DNA of 64,000 bases from Adiantum capillus-veneris (Eukaryota > Streptophyta > Polypodiopsida > Polypodiales > Pteridaceae), in the NCBI GenBank assembly GCA_014529385.2, contig CM043949.1, forward strand, positions 149,461,850 to 149,525,849. The letters run 5' to 3'. Of the stretch, positions 22,860-35,183 are shown in pieces. The position numbers were made by a program, and so were the translations under genes. Under the pieces are notes generated by a model. The model was not told the DNA's origin. It did not search any database and saw only the letters and a list, made by a program, of their open reading frames with translations. How positions within the stretch are numbered: the stretch's first letter is position 1; every line of letters starts with the position of its first letter.

Positions 22860-24790
22860 GGCTCATCCTCAGATTAAGTATAGTCGTTTTTGAGGTCTTT
22901 CGAGAGAGACCCTTATGCACATTTGTGCCAATTAATAAAGCTTATGGATTGAATCATCCTGAGGTGGTGATTCCTCTCCATCAACAATCAGTGTTTGAAT
23001 CTACACTCTCGGGGAAAGCTGCGAAATGGTTGTCTGAATACCCTGATGATCATTTTCAGACGTATGTCGATGGCTCCAGAGCGTTTCCACGAAGGTCTAG
23101 AACGGAAATGACCGTCCCTCAACATTTGGAAGAGCTTCGAACATTGTGGCAGAAGTCATTGCGAGTGGAGGATTATGCTGCAAAATTTTGGATGCTTTTG
23201 TAGAGGATACCTCAGGCATAAAGGCTGGCAGCCGAAGTGCTGAATGATTATTTTTTGTGGGGGCTTAACAAGGATATCAGAACTTCTATGGCAACAGTGG
23301 ATAAGGTAACTACTCCACTAGATAATGTAATTGCTAGGGCTGTAGTAGCAGGAGAAGCTTTAGAGGATACGGAATCTCCAAAGAAATCAAAGAAAAAAGA
23401 CAGGAAGAAATCTCATCGGAAGTTGCAAGACATTGGCAGTGATAGTTCGGATTTGGAGTCCGCAGTGTCAAATTCCTTAGACTCAGGCAACAGCAATTTG
23501 GGGAAAGAATCGGAAGAGACACCTCGGAAAAAATCCCAACATCACGGGAAAGGCGTTTCATCCGGATCATCGGAATCGGCTGCGGTGACTAAAAGTCTGA
23601 AGGAACTATGGTGTACCCATTGTCGGAATCCAGGCCATGCTGCTCAGGAGTGGGCAATGAATCAGAAGTGGTGTGCGATTTGCACGACCAATACTCATAA
23701 GACAGTGGAATGTTATTTCAATGGCCGGGGTCGTCGGAGTCGAGGAGACTCTTCTACATGGCAACAACCACAGATAGGGTAGGGGCAAGAGCCTGCTGTG
23801 GCGATGACACATGCTCATACATCAGAGGCGCCTTTGCAAGGTCAAGCAGGAGGACCGGGTCAAGGAGGACAAGGACGTCGCGGAAGAGGTGTCCGAGATC
23901 CTAATCGACCCAAGACATGCCTTTTCTGTTTGGGGGATGGGCACTGGCGATCCGAGTGTACTGAAGCTATGGAATATGATCGGAAGAAGCAAGAACGCAT
24001 TGTAGGGAAACAACCTAGTGTGGCTATGGTTCAAATTGAACGATTGGAGGAGTCTGATCCAGTGGTTTCATTAATCACGCGATTGGGTAAAAATGTGGTT
24101 CCAACACCCGATGTAAAGATTCCGGATTGGACGGCTCAGGAAGAAGTGCGAAAAAAGACTGTGTCCCGGTTGCCACAATCCGCACCACCAGTGAAGTCAT
24201 CAGGACCATCGGCTGTGGGCCTCAAAATAAAGGAAGGAAAAGCTAGAAATAAGGATGATATTAGAGAAGAGGAGGATTGGAATTCAATTTGGAAAGAGGT
24301 CCTCATGTCGCCAATACAAGTACCGCTAGGTTCATTGCTGAAATTGGTCCCAAATTTTCATAATGCATTGCTGCGACAAACGTTCATAGAGCTGAGGGAA
24401 GTCGCCATTGGGCAAGTTGAAAGCGAGGATGATGATCCAGCCCCGTTGCCGACAAATAGGATCACGGATACCCGCATTCCGGAGCTTTCAGTTAGATACA
24501 ATGGAACATACATTGACAAGGTACTATTGGATGGAGGAGCGGGAGTAAACATTATTACTCAAGCAACTTGTGAGCGTTTTGGACTCAGTGATTGGGAGCC
24601 TGCACCCTTTGTTGTCTGCATGGCAGATCAAAGAAGAGTGCAACCAGTGGGGTTACTTCGGGGCATTGTCTTGGATGTGGTGGGCTTATCCTTTGCCGTT
24701 TCCTTATTAGTAGTCTTGAATATTGAAGATCATAATCAGGATTATCACATTATCTTGGGGAGACCTGGTTACGACAAGCGAGGGTAAAGC
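22860..24790 (+). pseudogene. Ty3 gag and protease, nested element
   Basis: A single frame runs from about 22860 to 24787, broken by stops at 23201, just after it, and at 23780. The capsid part has FESTLSGKAAKWLSEYPDD. A Lys/Ser-rich linker follows, then three CCHC zinc knuckles that bind genomic RNA: CTHCRNPGHAAQEW (23611-23652, last Cys replaced by Trp), CAICTTNTHKTVEC (about 23675-23715, complete) and CLFCLGDGHWRSEC (about 23918-23959, complete). The protease follows: LLDGGAGVNIIT (24526-24561), where the aspartic-protease D-S/T-G motif reads DGG, and later YHIILGRPGY. Gag and protease share one frame, as is common in plant Ty3 elements. The frame is lost after the protease. Confidence 0.88.
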
Positions 24791-25199
24791 ATAATTGGGA
24801 AGCAAATATGCTTACAGTAAAGAAGGGTAGAAGGAAAGTGCGGGTGATGTTGGGAACATGCAGACAACCAGTTCAGGCAGCATGGCCGGTGATAGCAGAA
24901 ACAGTAAATATGGTGGAAGGATTAGAAGAGATGAAGAGGAGCAATTTCTGAAAGCTAATCCAGATTTGGTCTCTTTATATCTTGCGGAAATTTCTCTGCT
25001 TCCGAAAGGGAACTCGATGGGGGTTTCAAGAACTCCAGCAGGATTAGGGGATCAACATGTGTTTCCAAGTCCTGAATCATTGGTGGACGTTATTCAGCAA
25101 GAACGTGCGTTTGAGGCCTAGATGGAGAAAATTACAAGGGTTAAAGAAGATGAATTAGAGAAGGTCTTTCTTGGGGAGCGGAGTCGCAACCCATATACA

Positions 25200-26700
25200 T
25201 TAATAAGCAGCTTGAGGCAAGTTTTAGAGATGATTTGATCAAGTTACTGTCAGAATTTAAGGATGTTTTCGCATGGGAATATGAGGATATGCAGGGATTG
25301 GATCCTAAGTTTTATCAGCATACGATAAATCTGAAACCGGATGCGGTGCTGGTGAAGTAGCACTCATATAGGATGAATCGGAATGTGGCAAAGCAAGTTA
25401 AGATGGAAATTGATCGTCTTTTGGAAGTGGGTTTTATTACCCCTATTGATAATCCGGAGTGGATTTCTCCAATTGTGGTTGTACCAAAGAAAAACAAGCA
25501 AATCCGAATTTGTGTGGATTACCAAAAATTGAATGCGGCTACTGTTCCAGATCCTTTTCCTCTTCCATTCTTGGATTCCATTTTGGATGATGTAGCAAGA
25601 CATGAGATGTATACTTTTGTGGATGGGTTTAGTGGATATAACCAAATTCGAATGGCATTATGGGATCAGCCAAAAACAGCTTTTATTACCGCATGGGGTG
25701 TGTTTGCTTGCATAGTGATGTGGTTCGGATTGCGGAATGCGCCTTCAAATTTTCAAAGGGATATCTTTCAAATTGTTGGTCCTTATTTAAGGGATTTTGT
25801 AAGAATTTTTTTGGATGATCTCAGTGTTTTTGGAGCGCAATTGGAGCATTTGAAGCAATTACAGTTATGCTTAATGAAATGCAGAGAGGTAAAATTCAGT
25901 TTGAATCCTTTAAAGTGTGCATTTGCTGTTCGCAGTGGCAGGCTATTGGGGCATATAATTTCTGAAGATGGTATTTTTGTGGATCCGGATAAAATAGCTG
26001 CAATTATGGAAGCGCCTCCACCGCGGAACCAGAAACAGTGTCCGATTTTCCTGGGTCAAGCCAGCTGGCATGGGAGACATTTGCGATTTGTCGTGCATTT
26101 GGCAATCCCGATTACTCATGCAGCGCATGCTATAGATTTTGAATGGACACAGGAATGTGATTTGGCTTTTCGGAGATTAAAACTTCAGCTATCCAAAGCT
26201 TCGATAATGCTTGCTCCGAATTGGGGTCACGATTTTCATGTGTTTGTGGATGCTTCGGATCGAGCTATTGGCAATGTGCTGATGCAGGAACAAAGTCAAG
26301 GATGGTTCTGACCTATCTATTATGCTAGCAGACGATTATCATCCGCAGAAAGAAATTATTCAGTAACAGAAATGGAATGTTTAGGGATGATGTATTCAGT
26401 GAAGAAATTCCGGCACTATCTGTTGGGCCGACATTTTTTCTTCCATGTGGACCATTCGGCTCTTTTATACCTAGTACGGAAAAAAAATTTGACGGGAAGA
26501 TTAGCCAGATAGAAGCTTTTGCTGCAAGAATTTGACTTTGAGGTCACACATCGTCTAGGGGCTCAGCATGTGGTGGCTGACTACTTATCCAAGTTAGATT
26601 CCGGTGAGCCGCCGATGGGTGTAGCCGATGAATTTTCGGATGCGTCTCTGTTTCTAACAAGTGTAGTTGCAGAGGATACAGTAGTTCCACAATAGGCAAG
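25200..26700 (+). pseudogene. Ty3 reverse transcriptase and RNase H, nested element
   Basis: One frame carries RT and RNase H with few stops (25358, 26309, 26509, 26693). RT features: MEIDRLLEVGFITPIDNPEW, IRICVDYQKLNAATV, FVDGFSGYNQI with the first catalytic Asp (about 25615-25647), and FLDDLSVFG with the catalytic Asp pair (25810-25836). RNase H follows: [42 protein letters not shown] and VVADYLSKLDS, so all four acidic positions are present. Upstream, KLLSEFKDVFAWEYEDMQG is the usual start of Ty3 RT. Between 24.79 and 25.2 kb the frame shifts at least twice. Several stops fit loss of Trp (TGG to TAG) or Arg (CGA to TGA). Confidence 0.92.
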
Positions 26701-26729
26701 GGTCATCCCTAGCATCCCATGGACATGGT

Positions 26730-28075
26730 ATGAGGAGATGTTTCATTTTCTCTACAGCGGCGAATTGCCTTCCTTCTTGTCCAGCCATCACAGGAAATGT
26801 ATGGCTATCAAAAGTAGGAATTTTCAGATTATTATGGGGAATCTCTATTATCGTACGGTGGCGGATGTATTACTTAGATGTGTGCTACCACAGGAGCAGG
26901 AAGCAGTTTTGGAGGAAGTCTATACTGGTATTGCGAGAGGTCACTTTGCAGCATTAATCACAACTCGAAAGGTTCTCCAATCAGGATTATGGTGGCCCAC
27001 ATTGTTTCAAGATGCGAGAAATTATGTGCAACAATGTGATGTGTGTCAGCGATTGGGGCAACCTACCAAACGGTCTAGAATGCCTTTTCAACCGGTTTTG
27101 CCCTTGGAGCCTTTTCAAAAGTGGGGTTTGGATTTTGTTGGACCTTTTAAACCAGTTGTGCAGCTCACATAGGTAATAAGTATATTTTGACAGCCACAGA
27201 TTACGCTACCAAATGGTGGAGGCATGGCCTTTGAGAGATAATACTGCATTTTCTATGGCTGGATGCTTATATAAGGATATCTTTTCCATATATGGCTGGC
27301 TTATTGAGCTGGTTAGTGACAGGGGAAGTCATTTTTTGAATAAGGTGATGGAGAGAATGCTACGGTTTTATTTTGTATTGAATAGGAAATCTTCTCCATA
27401 TTATCCTCAGGCGAATGGGCAAGCAGAATCAACTAATAAGCAATTGATTTGGATATTAACAAAGTTAGTGAATATGCATTGAACAGATTGGGATGTGAAA
27501 CTTCCTTCCGCCTTATGGGCCTATCACACAGCTTATAAAGTGGCAACAGGATTGACTCCTTTTAAGTTGGCGTTTGGCATGGAGGCAATCACCCCGGTGA
27601 AGCATGTGATTCCGAGTCTACGGATGCTGATTGCGGATCGCCTTCTTCCGGAAGATTCTATGATTTATCGTTTGGATGTTTTGCAGGAACTAGAAGAAGA
27701 GCGGTTGCATAGCTTTGCGGTGCTGCAAGATCGGCGGAAAAAATGGCTGGATCGCCCGAAAGCACGGCAATTTGTTCGGGGATAGCTGGTCCTTGTCTTT
27801 AATTCCCGCCTCGGCAAGATGCCTGGGAAGCTTAAATTACGGTGGTCAGGCCCATTCTGGATTTTTCAAGCATGCGGGCCCATCTCTTTTTATTTGGCGG
27901 ATTTGCGGAGGGAGGTTGTTTCTGTACTGGTCAATGGTTTCAGACTGTGCCATTATGTTTCACCTACCCCGATTCAATGCCCCTTTGCTGTGGTACAAGA
28001 GCCGGAAGCCTCCCTAATAATGATTGGGGATTCTTTTGCATGCAATCTTGGAAAGCGGGAAAGAAGCTATGATGG
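26730..28075 (+). pseudogene. Ty3 integrase, nested element
   Basis: The integrase inserts the DNA copy into the host genome. An N-terminal zinc-binding part (GHFAALITTRKVLQSGLWWP, then QQCDVCQRLG) lies at 26938-27055. The core has WGLDFVGPF (27122-27148), LVSDRGSHFL (about 27310) and YYPQANGQAESTNKQ (27400-27440); these supply the Asp, Asp and Glu of the DDE triad, all present. The C-terminal part shows MPGKLKLRWSGPFWIF (27819-27866) and VNGFRLCHYV. A frame change near 27170-27215 and stops near 27481 and 27783 break the frame. No chromodomain follows. Confidence 0.9.
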
Positions 28076-28379
28076 TTGCGACACCGTGGCTCGCCCTATT
28101 TTGGGAACTCATTGTGAGAGGGTTACTACATGCAGACGATTATTGTTGTGCTTCTCCAGTTTTGTGTATCACGCATCCTTAGCTTTATATTCTATGCTCC
28201 TGCATCTCATCGTCGCCATGACGGCTTCTCTCCTGCAATGCATCCCCTTCACTCCAGTACAGTAGCTAGCGCTTTGTTGAGTGGATGCCTCGCTGCAAGA
28301 GTTGCGGCTACGTGTGTTCGCCAACTTGGATTGGCAAGGGATACCTGTTCACCCACAAGGAGCAGGGTTTATTGAGCAA

Positions 28380-30243
28380 CCGGCTGCTGGAGATATGGTG
28401 GAGGTGAATAACCAATAGATTCAGCTGACAACAGAAAGGATCTCCAGGTGTTGCTGTTTGCCCAACGATGGTGTGGTGCACGCGTCTCATGTGATTCCTG
28501 CTGCAGATACCGAGCAAGAGTTTGGCTTGAAAGTGACAGGTGAATATAAGCTTTCAGGGTTGTCAGATGTAGCGACCAGGGATGCGTATCGATGGTTTCT
28601 CAAGGCAATTTGGCTACAAGCCAAAACCTATACCATCTCAACCAGAGCAAGGAATGTTTTGCATTCAGCCAACTTCGGGCCAGTGGCTTGGGCAGCAGTT
28701 GTCAGAGAAAGATTGCTGGTAGAATGCCAAAGAGTGATGGCACAGTTGGGGTGAAATACCCCAACCAATACAAAAGTTGGCCAACTGCTCACACTGATCT
28801 TTCCCTTAAGGGAAGTTTTTCCTCTCGCCGTGCGTCCTCTATGCCATTTCGAAGATGATCGATTGGTGGTCCAAGGGAAAGTTTCCCCTCTGTTGCAAAC
28901 ACAAAGTTTGGAAGTTCCTGCTGGGTGGGAAACACAACAACAGAATGTTGGCACTGAGGAACTGCCAGGTCCATCGACTGCATTGGTATCCTCTGGAGCC
29001 CAAGAGATGGCCACTACAGGACCAGCAACCCGCAAGCGTGGCCGAGAGGAGCAGCAGTTCTCTACACCACCTCCTCCGACTGCATCACCGGTGTTGGAGG
29101 ATTCTGCGGTGGCCCGCTAGTGCCGCCGAATGCAGGAGAGAGTGACAAGTGCTACTCCACTAAGGACGGGCTCTCCGGCTACGGACGTTCCCTCGCAAAC
29201 TGGAAACTTCTGAAACCACCAATGCGGCTGCCTCAATGGGAGGTACTCTTCCCGTAGCGCTACCCTAGGAGGCTATGGCAGCAAACCCTACTGGCCAAAT
29301 ACAGGCGTGCAACACTTTTTTGAGCAAACTTGCGGAGTCTATTCGTGCGGCCTGGACAACCCCCGCAACAGAGGGTAGATTTATTGAGCTAGAAATGCAG
29401 GTAACGGCCCTGCAGGCTTGCATTGCCAAGTTGACCAACCAAAATGAAGATCTGACTGCAACATCTCGCCAGCAGGATGCAAAAATACAAATGCTTTGAG
29501 CGGCTAATACTACGTTTGTGGTGTCCATTCAAGAAGAACTACTTCAATTACGAATGCAGCATAGCCTTGCCTCATACTTAGCCTCGCACCCTTGTGATGT
29601 AATGATCAGTATGAGTGATTTGGATGCGTTGGCAGTGGAGATGCAACAGGATCTCTGTGTATTTTTGGACAATCAACTATAGAGCTAGAGCACACGCTTA
29701 TCTGCTGAGGTGAGAGCACAACCACCCACTCAGCAGGTTGTGGTGCAGCAAAATGAGTCATCCAACACTGACAGACGTAAGAGTGTTGTTCCCAAAGGTT
29801 TTGATGTTGCTGATTGGGCGCAAGCTATAGAGGATTGTGTTGAAGCCCAAGCTCATGTATCTCGTTTGCAGAAAATGATTCGTCGATTTTGTAAGGAGCG
29901 GCGCAGGGTCTGTTTTTGGGTGGAGACTTTGGCTCATTCTTTCTCTCTCAGTCTATCCCCATGCCCTCCAATTTGGTCTGCTCTTAATTGATACCTTTCT
30001 CGCTATTATCCTTTACATATGCCTCTTGCTCCATTGCCACAGGCTCCGCAATCTATTTCTTTTCCAACGTAGTTTATTCCTCGGGCTCCTTGGCCGGAAC
30101 ATACTGAGATAGATCCACATCTTTTGGATGAGTTCTATTGAGCACATACTGCAGATTTTAGAGGCTTTGGCTACATTGACATTTCCTCTTCACCAGAACA
30201 GGTTGAAGAGCACCAACCGGAACCTTCCAACCGAAGGGGCTGA
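28380..30243 (+). pseudogene. extra 3' ORF of the nested element, unknown function
   Basis: After pol and before the 3' LTR there is about 1.8 kb that still reads as protein in two long frames. 28458-29120 has one stop at 28752; it encodes a part with YRWFLKAIWLQAKTYTIS, then a Pro/Ser-rich part with RKRGREEQQF, a possible nuclear-localisation stretch. After a frame change, 29275 to about 30243 (stops at 29497, 29677, 29683, 29989, 30070 and 30139) encodes a heptad-like segment (MQVTALQACIAKLTNQNEDL) that looks like a coiled coil, then DVADWAQAIEDCVEAQAHVSRL and an acidic end (IDISSSPEQVEEH). I recognise no family. The position matches the additional ORFs known between pol and 3' LTR in some plant Ty3 elements, often called env-like without proof. 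Confidence 0.55.
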
Positions 30244-30277
30244 GTGTGGGTTCGCGCAATCCACCGGGCGTGCCAGG

Positions 30278-30661
30278 TGTTACGACATGAGTCGCACATG
30301 CGGTCCTGCGGAGCTCTGGGCATTGCGGATTAGGAGTCATGCGGTATGCGGTAGCTGTGGCGGCAGTTCTTCACAGGATATCATGGGACGGGGGGAGTGT
30401 GTGCACCATTCCCGATCTGCGTTGGAGCAGCGGTTGTATATGGGGGGCATACCTCTCTTTTGATGTAACTTACCAATCTCTATGTTATTCATGGCAAATG
30501 CTATTGTAACTCTGTGTTCGGATTACATATGAAGGTGTTATGTGCCTGTATATTGTGTAATGTCTTCTATCCTCATTCTATGTGTTGATGTTCACATAAT
30601 GTAGTTGCGGGTAATCATTACCATAATGCCTATTGCTCCTGTGTGGGCAATAGCCATTACA
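30278..30661 (+). repeat. 3' LTR of the nested Ty3 element
   Basis: 384 bp matching 22080-22481; followed by the right target duplication AGTAA at 30662-30666. Confidence 0.94.
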
Positions 30662-30666
30662 AGTAA

Positions 30667-33600
30667 CCAGGATAAACCCTTTGTGAGAGTGAAGTGAAGA
30701 TGAGTGCAAGGGAGCCCGATATGATCATGGCAAAATAGGAAAGATAATTTTATTGTATGTACCACTAGAAGAAGTAGAAGAAGAACATAAACTTTTAATA
30801 TTGTATATAATCCATGTTGAGAGAGCTCACAAAACTATCCGCCGAGTGTTAATCTCAAGCTCAACTATACACAAGGGGATGTCGGGATACATGTAGAAGA
30901 TTACTACCATCAAGGTAGTGATTACCATTGTCAACAAGGTAGTAATTACCGTCCACAAGAAAACTTAGTCGAGCACCATGGAGAACACCCCCAAGACTAT
31001 TGAACTTGACTCATAATTGTGTAAAAAAACTCCAAATAGTAGAACCAAATTGGCGATGAAAGCCTAAACCTAAGCAGAATCAGTAGCATTTTAGGGGCAA
31101 CAACCTTGCAAGATAGTAGGCCTGATGGATGGCAGTAGCGGCATCAGAGGCACGTGAAGATGCAATTGCAGGTCCGATAGCTTATACGACACCAACCACA
31201 ACAATCACTCTCTCTATCTCTCTGTACAATCGTGACTCTCTCTCTCTCTCTCTCTCTCTCTCGTTGTTGCCCATACCATGCAGAGGGTGGTTGCCTACTC
31301 TCTCTCCCTTCCTCGTCCAAAGGCAGCTACACACCCACAATTCTCTCTCTCTCGTTGCTCAGCGGCGCCGAGTACACCTTTTCTCTGCGCTTTGTATGGC
31401 TCCGCTATTTTTTTTTTTCCGTCACTTTTGCCAACAACTGCACATACTTTCTCTCTCTCTCTTCACCAGCCAATCGATTGATCACTCTCCCTACCTCTAT
31501 CTCTTTCATGGAGGTTCCAGTCTGCTGTCCATCACTGCCAACCACTAGAATTTTGAGCTCTATCTCACTCACACACCGGCCGCCCAAAAGAGGCCGTCGA
31601 CCATTCCACTCTACAGTCCACTAACTCTCTCTCTCTCCCTCATATGTAGTTGACCGCGCATGAGCTGTATCAACCACCCAATATTTTTCTCTCTTCCTGT
31701 GTCTCTCTTTGGCCGTCAACTGCCCTCAGTCTCTCTCCTTCTCTCCTTGCAACCGCCCATTCCACTGTCTCTCTCTTTCTTACCAAGACTACCACCCACT
31801 CTCCATGCAGCGATTCCCTCTCCCTCTGCCAACCACTCGCGCACACGAACCTCGATAACTCTATGTGTGTGTGTGTGTGTGTGTGTTTCCAACTCCCGTT
31901 ATCATTTCCCCTTACTCTGGCCCTTTCAACCACCCTCCCCCAGTTGTCTTGCCTTTGGCATGCAAGTGCGCCACCCTTCGGGAGCTGGTCTTTTCCCAAT
32001 GACGCACAGAAATTGCCAAGAAGCCACCAACTCTCTGTGTGTGTCCTCATACAACTTTGGAATTGCGTCAGCCATCATGGAGGGAGCAAAGCGCGAATGC
32101 TATATTCATGGCGGAATCAGAAGCTTAAGAAGAATCTTTCCACGGAGCATGATGAGCGAGGGCAAGCAGTTGATGATGGCATGGGTGAGGGCCTACCCAA
32201 TTGGACGACTTTCCATGCTTCGGGTGTTAACAGATTACTCTAAAGAAAAACGAATGAACCTCTATTATGATTGTAGGCTAAGAGTGCCTTCCCATATCCT
32301 ACTAGCGTCGCCTCTTGCTAATAAGGTCCTCCAAGGTTCAAGGACCTCCCATTGTTAAATTGCATTCCCATCCACATGATGTGTTTAATCATTCGCAGTG
32401 CTTGTTTTGCTACCTATGCATCGGCAATAAAGAAGCAAATATTGCTTTCTAGAGGATGCTTGGACCACCCTCTAGCTCAGCTGTGGTTTCTTTCCCAAAT
32501 TTGCCACAAAAACTTCTCCAATAATCGATGGGGACATGATATTGTTCTTGCTGAGCTCCCCTTCCTTTTTCTCATAGCGATGTCCAAGATGACGGATGCA
32601 AAGTGTGTCGCAACTAGTGCTACGGGATCAAGCAAGGTGGACTACAAAACATATAACACATAGGGACACAATGTATTGTGTTGAGCTACCAGCAGTGTTG
32701 AAAAGTATGCTTTGATTTCATGGCATCAAGTACGTCCCAAGTCAATTACACCAGCCCCCAGCGAGTGCAATGGCCATCCACTCTTACGAAAAGTTCCATT
32801 GCAATGGTCAACACATACATACACACGTGCACACACACACACACACATATTATTAATATTCTATATGGTCTTTTATAGCTTGAAGTTAATGTTCGTGGCT
32901 ACGTGAGATTTGTTTATAATTAAGGTGGCGATAAGCGTTGCTATGTCTCTTGGTATTTTAGTGTTTGTTGTATCCATTCAAAGAGGACCATTGAAAGTAA
33001 ATCCTACGAAATTTTTCATGAGAAATTCTTTTTGGATCAGAGTACTCAAAGCAATGTTTGTCGATAGAGTTAGGGCTTACCAAAAACAATTTTCCTAACT
33101 GAAGACAATGAGGGCACACTTAAATCTCTTTTGTTTTTTAGGTCAACATTAAAAAGATTTTCGGGTATTCTAAAACTTGTAAAACTTTGCCGACTTACTT
33201 GAAGGAAATCTACAAATCTAGCCGATGTTTTGATTTTTTAGCTAGTTTCAATAATACGAGTGAAATTTTACTAGCTTCTACTTTTCTTATGACAACAATC
33301 AGTGGTTTCAAAACGTACTCACATATACAATCCACCTCACCGACATCTGACACCCATCTGTACGACTTGAACTTTATGGCATCTGTACTTTGGTTTGTTT
33401 TAACTTGCATAACATTACTCAAATGATGAATTTTGTTGTTAACCTTTGTTTTCAAGAAATTGTTTAGAATTTGACGATTTGGATACTAGTCACTTCCTCA
33501 AACCCCCTCTAGGTACGTAATTTATCGTTGTTTTCCACGGTATTTTAATTCTCCTTAATGAATGCATTCCTATATATATCTACGTCTATCATATTTCTTA

Positions 33601-34689
33601 AGATCACATCACTTACGCAACATATCTCGTCTGCCTATATTGCAATAACACCCCTTAACATATTCCTACAATAATACTCACTTTCTCTACTTGCTTGGAA
33701 GTTTATATTGTTGGTGCATATATTTAAGGACACAACGTCAAGCAGTTTGCACTAAGGATAATACCATTGGACAGTTTGAAAGAAAACTGATCTTTTACTT
33801 CCTTGCATTTTCTTATGGCATATGAAATTAAGAATCCCTAAAGTTCTAGCTTGTGCTTCAATGCATGTAATTTCTATTGATAGGGTTTGGCATTAAGCTA
33901 TGCAGCTACTCATATGAGTTGCGGTGTTTTGAGTTAATGAACACAAATTTGTAAGTACTCTGCTACTCAACTACACTCCAATGTGGTGTCACACAGGTAG
34001 TACATGTTTTGTCTTTTTATGCATGGTCTAGTCCATTGGTCACATGCACACAGATTCGCCGATTTGGGCAGTGTGTGGATACTCATTTTGGTTCAGATCC
34101 GCCGATTTAGGCAGCACATTGATAAGTTGCAGATTCATGATTTTTAAACTTATACAAAATCCAAATCCGCCAATTTAGGCAGCATTAGTGCAGATTCGCT
34201 GATCTAGGCAGCACGTCTTATTGGTGTAGATTTGCCGATTTAGGCAACACCAATCATAGAATCATGCTGCAGTAGGGAGCTGGCAACCACTGTAATTGGT
34301 ATGATTTTGTTACCCGGGTACATAATGAAAGTTATTTGGATTTGGACTTATATTGTGGAATTGGAATTGGATTGACATTTGGTATCTGGTGATTATTATG
34401 GCAGTGTTTATGTGATGAGACTTGACATTATGAGATTAATGATGAGTGTGACCAATGATATCCTAATTCATCAGGGTATGACATATACTGCTTATTCTAG
34501 TGGTATGGGACACTAGAATAGGTAGTATGTGGATGACGACAAGCATAAGCTAATGTTGTTTAGTTTCATAAATTTTTCTTTTATTATGTGATGTTTTTGA
34601 CACAACATACTAATCACTGTTTTTGACAAGTATTGTTTGCATATTTTTATCTTCGCAACTGAGGACAATTTCTTTCCAACGGAGAGGTA
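30667..34689. other. non-coding interior of the outer element
   Basis: No retroelement protein motif is seen on either strand over about 4 kb. 31200-31900 is CT-rich, with a (CT)n tract at 31220-31262 and a (TG)n tract at 31862-31887, which create long Ser/Leu ORFs without meaning. The right part holds the 24 bp repeat family listed separately. Just before the 3' LTR the sequence AACGGAGAGGTA is the only purine-rich candidate for a polypurine tract. Confidence 0.7.
34051..34250. repeat. five copies of a GATTCGCCGATTTAGGCAGC repeat
   Basis: Copies start near 34051, 34094, 34162, 34191 and 34227, all in the same orientation, with a core GCCGATTTAGGCAGCAC varying at a few positions. Spacing is irregular (about 43, 68, 29 and 36 bp). 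They lie about 450 bp before the 3' LTR of the outer element. Confidence 0.85.
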
Positions 34690-35178
34690 TGTTATGGAAT
34701 TGATATCTTATTATTTATTGCAGCTGTGACAGGTGGAAAAGGCTTGACCGAGCTAAGCTATTGCAAAAGGATACCATATTTTATGTACATTTTATTATTC
34801 AAGTGCTCTTTATGAGCTTTGGCCATTTATGACCAGCCGGCCAGTTTGTACTCACTTTGACTATTCAAGAATCTATAAATTAAATACATGCAAGAGGAAA
34901 ATGATCACTCTTGCACGGGGGGAGATTGCACCGAGTGTCTGTGTACTTCTTCTCTTGTCTCCCCTTTGAGTCTCTTGCCATGCCGGCATAGCACTCCGCT
35001 CTAGGAAGTGCGCCTGCACGTGCTCGCTGACCCTCTCCTGCTCTATGTCTCTCTCTGTTCATGTACGTTGTTCATTATGTGCATGTGCGACGATTTAGGT
35101 ATACTGATTTATCGTTTTATGGTATGTGTTGTGTTATCGTGAGTATTTTGCAGGGCCATCATGCATCCGTTTGTAGCA
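34690..35178 (+). repeat. 3' LTR of the outer element
   Basis: 489 bp matching 20988-21475, ending GTTTGTAGCA and followed by the right target duplication TAGAG at 35179-35183. Confidence 0.93.
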
Positions 35179-35183
35179 TAGAG

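Larger units (their letters stand above)
22080..30661 (+). mobile_element. nested Ty3 retrotransposon (no chromodomain seen)
   Basis: LTRs at 22080-22481 (402 bp) and 30278-30661 (384 bp) start TGTTACG and end CCATTACA. The 5 bp duplication AGTAA flanks both sides (22075-22079 and 30662-30666), so insertion into the outer element is certain. After the 5' LTR comes TCTGGCGACC, whose TGGCGAC start resembles the tRNA-Arg primer sites of Tat/Ogre-like elements. The order is gag, protease, RT, RNase H, integrase, then an extra decayed frame. The absence of a chromodomain and the DGFSGYNQI and FLDDLSVFG boxes point to the non-chromovirus (Tat/Athila-like) side of Ty3. It is younger than the outer element. 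Confidence 0.95.
20988..35178 (+). mobile_element. outer LTR retrotransposon with no coding region, containing a nested Ty3 element
   Basis: Two direct LTRs (20988-21475 and 34690-35178) begin TGTTATGGAATTGAT and end GTTTGTAGCA. They are flanked by the same 5 bp target duplication TAGAG (20983-20987 and 35179-35183). A primer-binding site TGGTATCAGAGC for tRNA-iMet follows the left LTR, so the element points to the right. Without the inserted element and its duplicated target (22080-30666) it would be about 5.6 kb. Its own internal parts (21476-22079 and 30667-34689) show no gag, protease, RT or integrase, so it looks like a large non-autonomous (LARD-type) element relying on proteins from elsewhere. 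The boundaries are well supported; the lineage is unknown. Confidence 0.92.

Noticed and set aside
31129-32358. Overlapping ORFs of up to 232 codons in the outer element, considered as its gag
   Set aside because: Composition is driven by CT-rich repeats. No capsid, zinc knuckle or other domain is visible, and overlapping frames are equally open.
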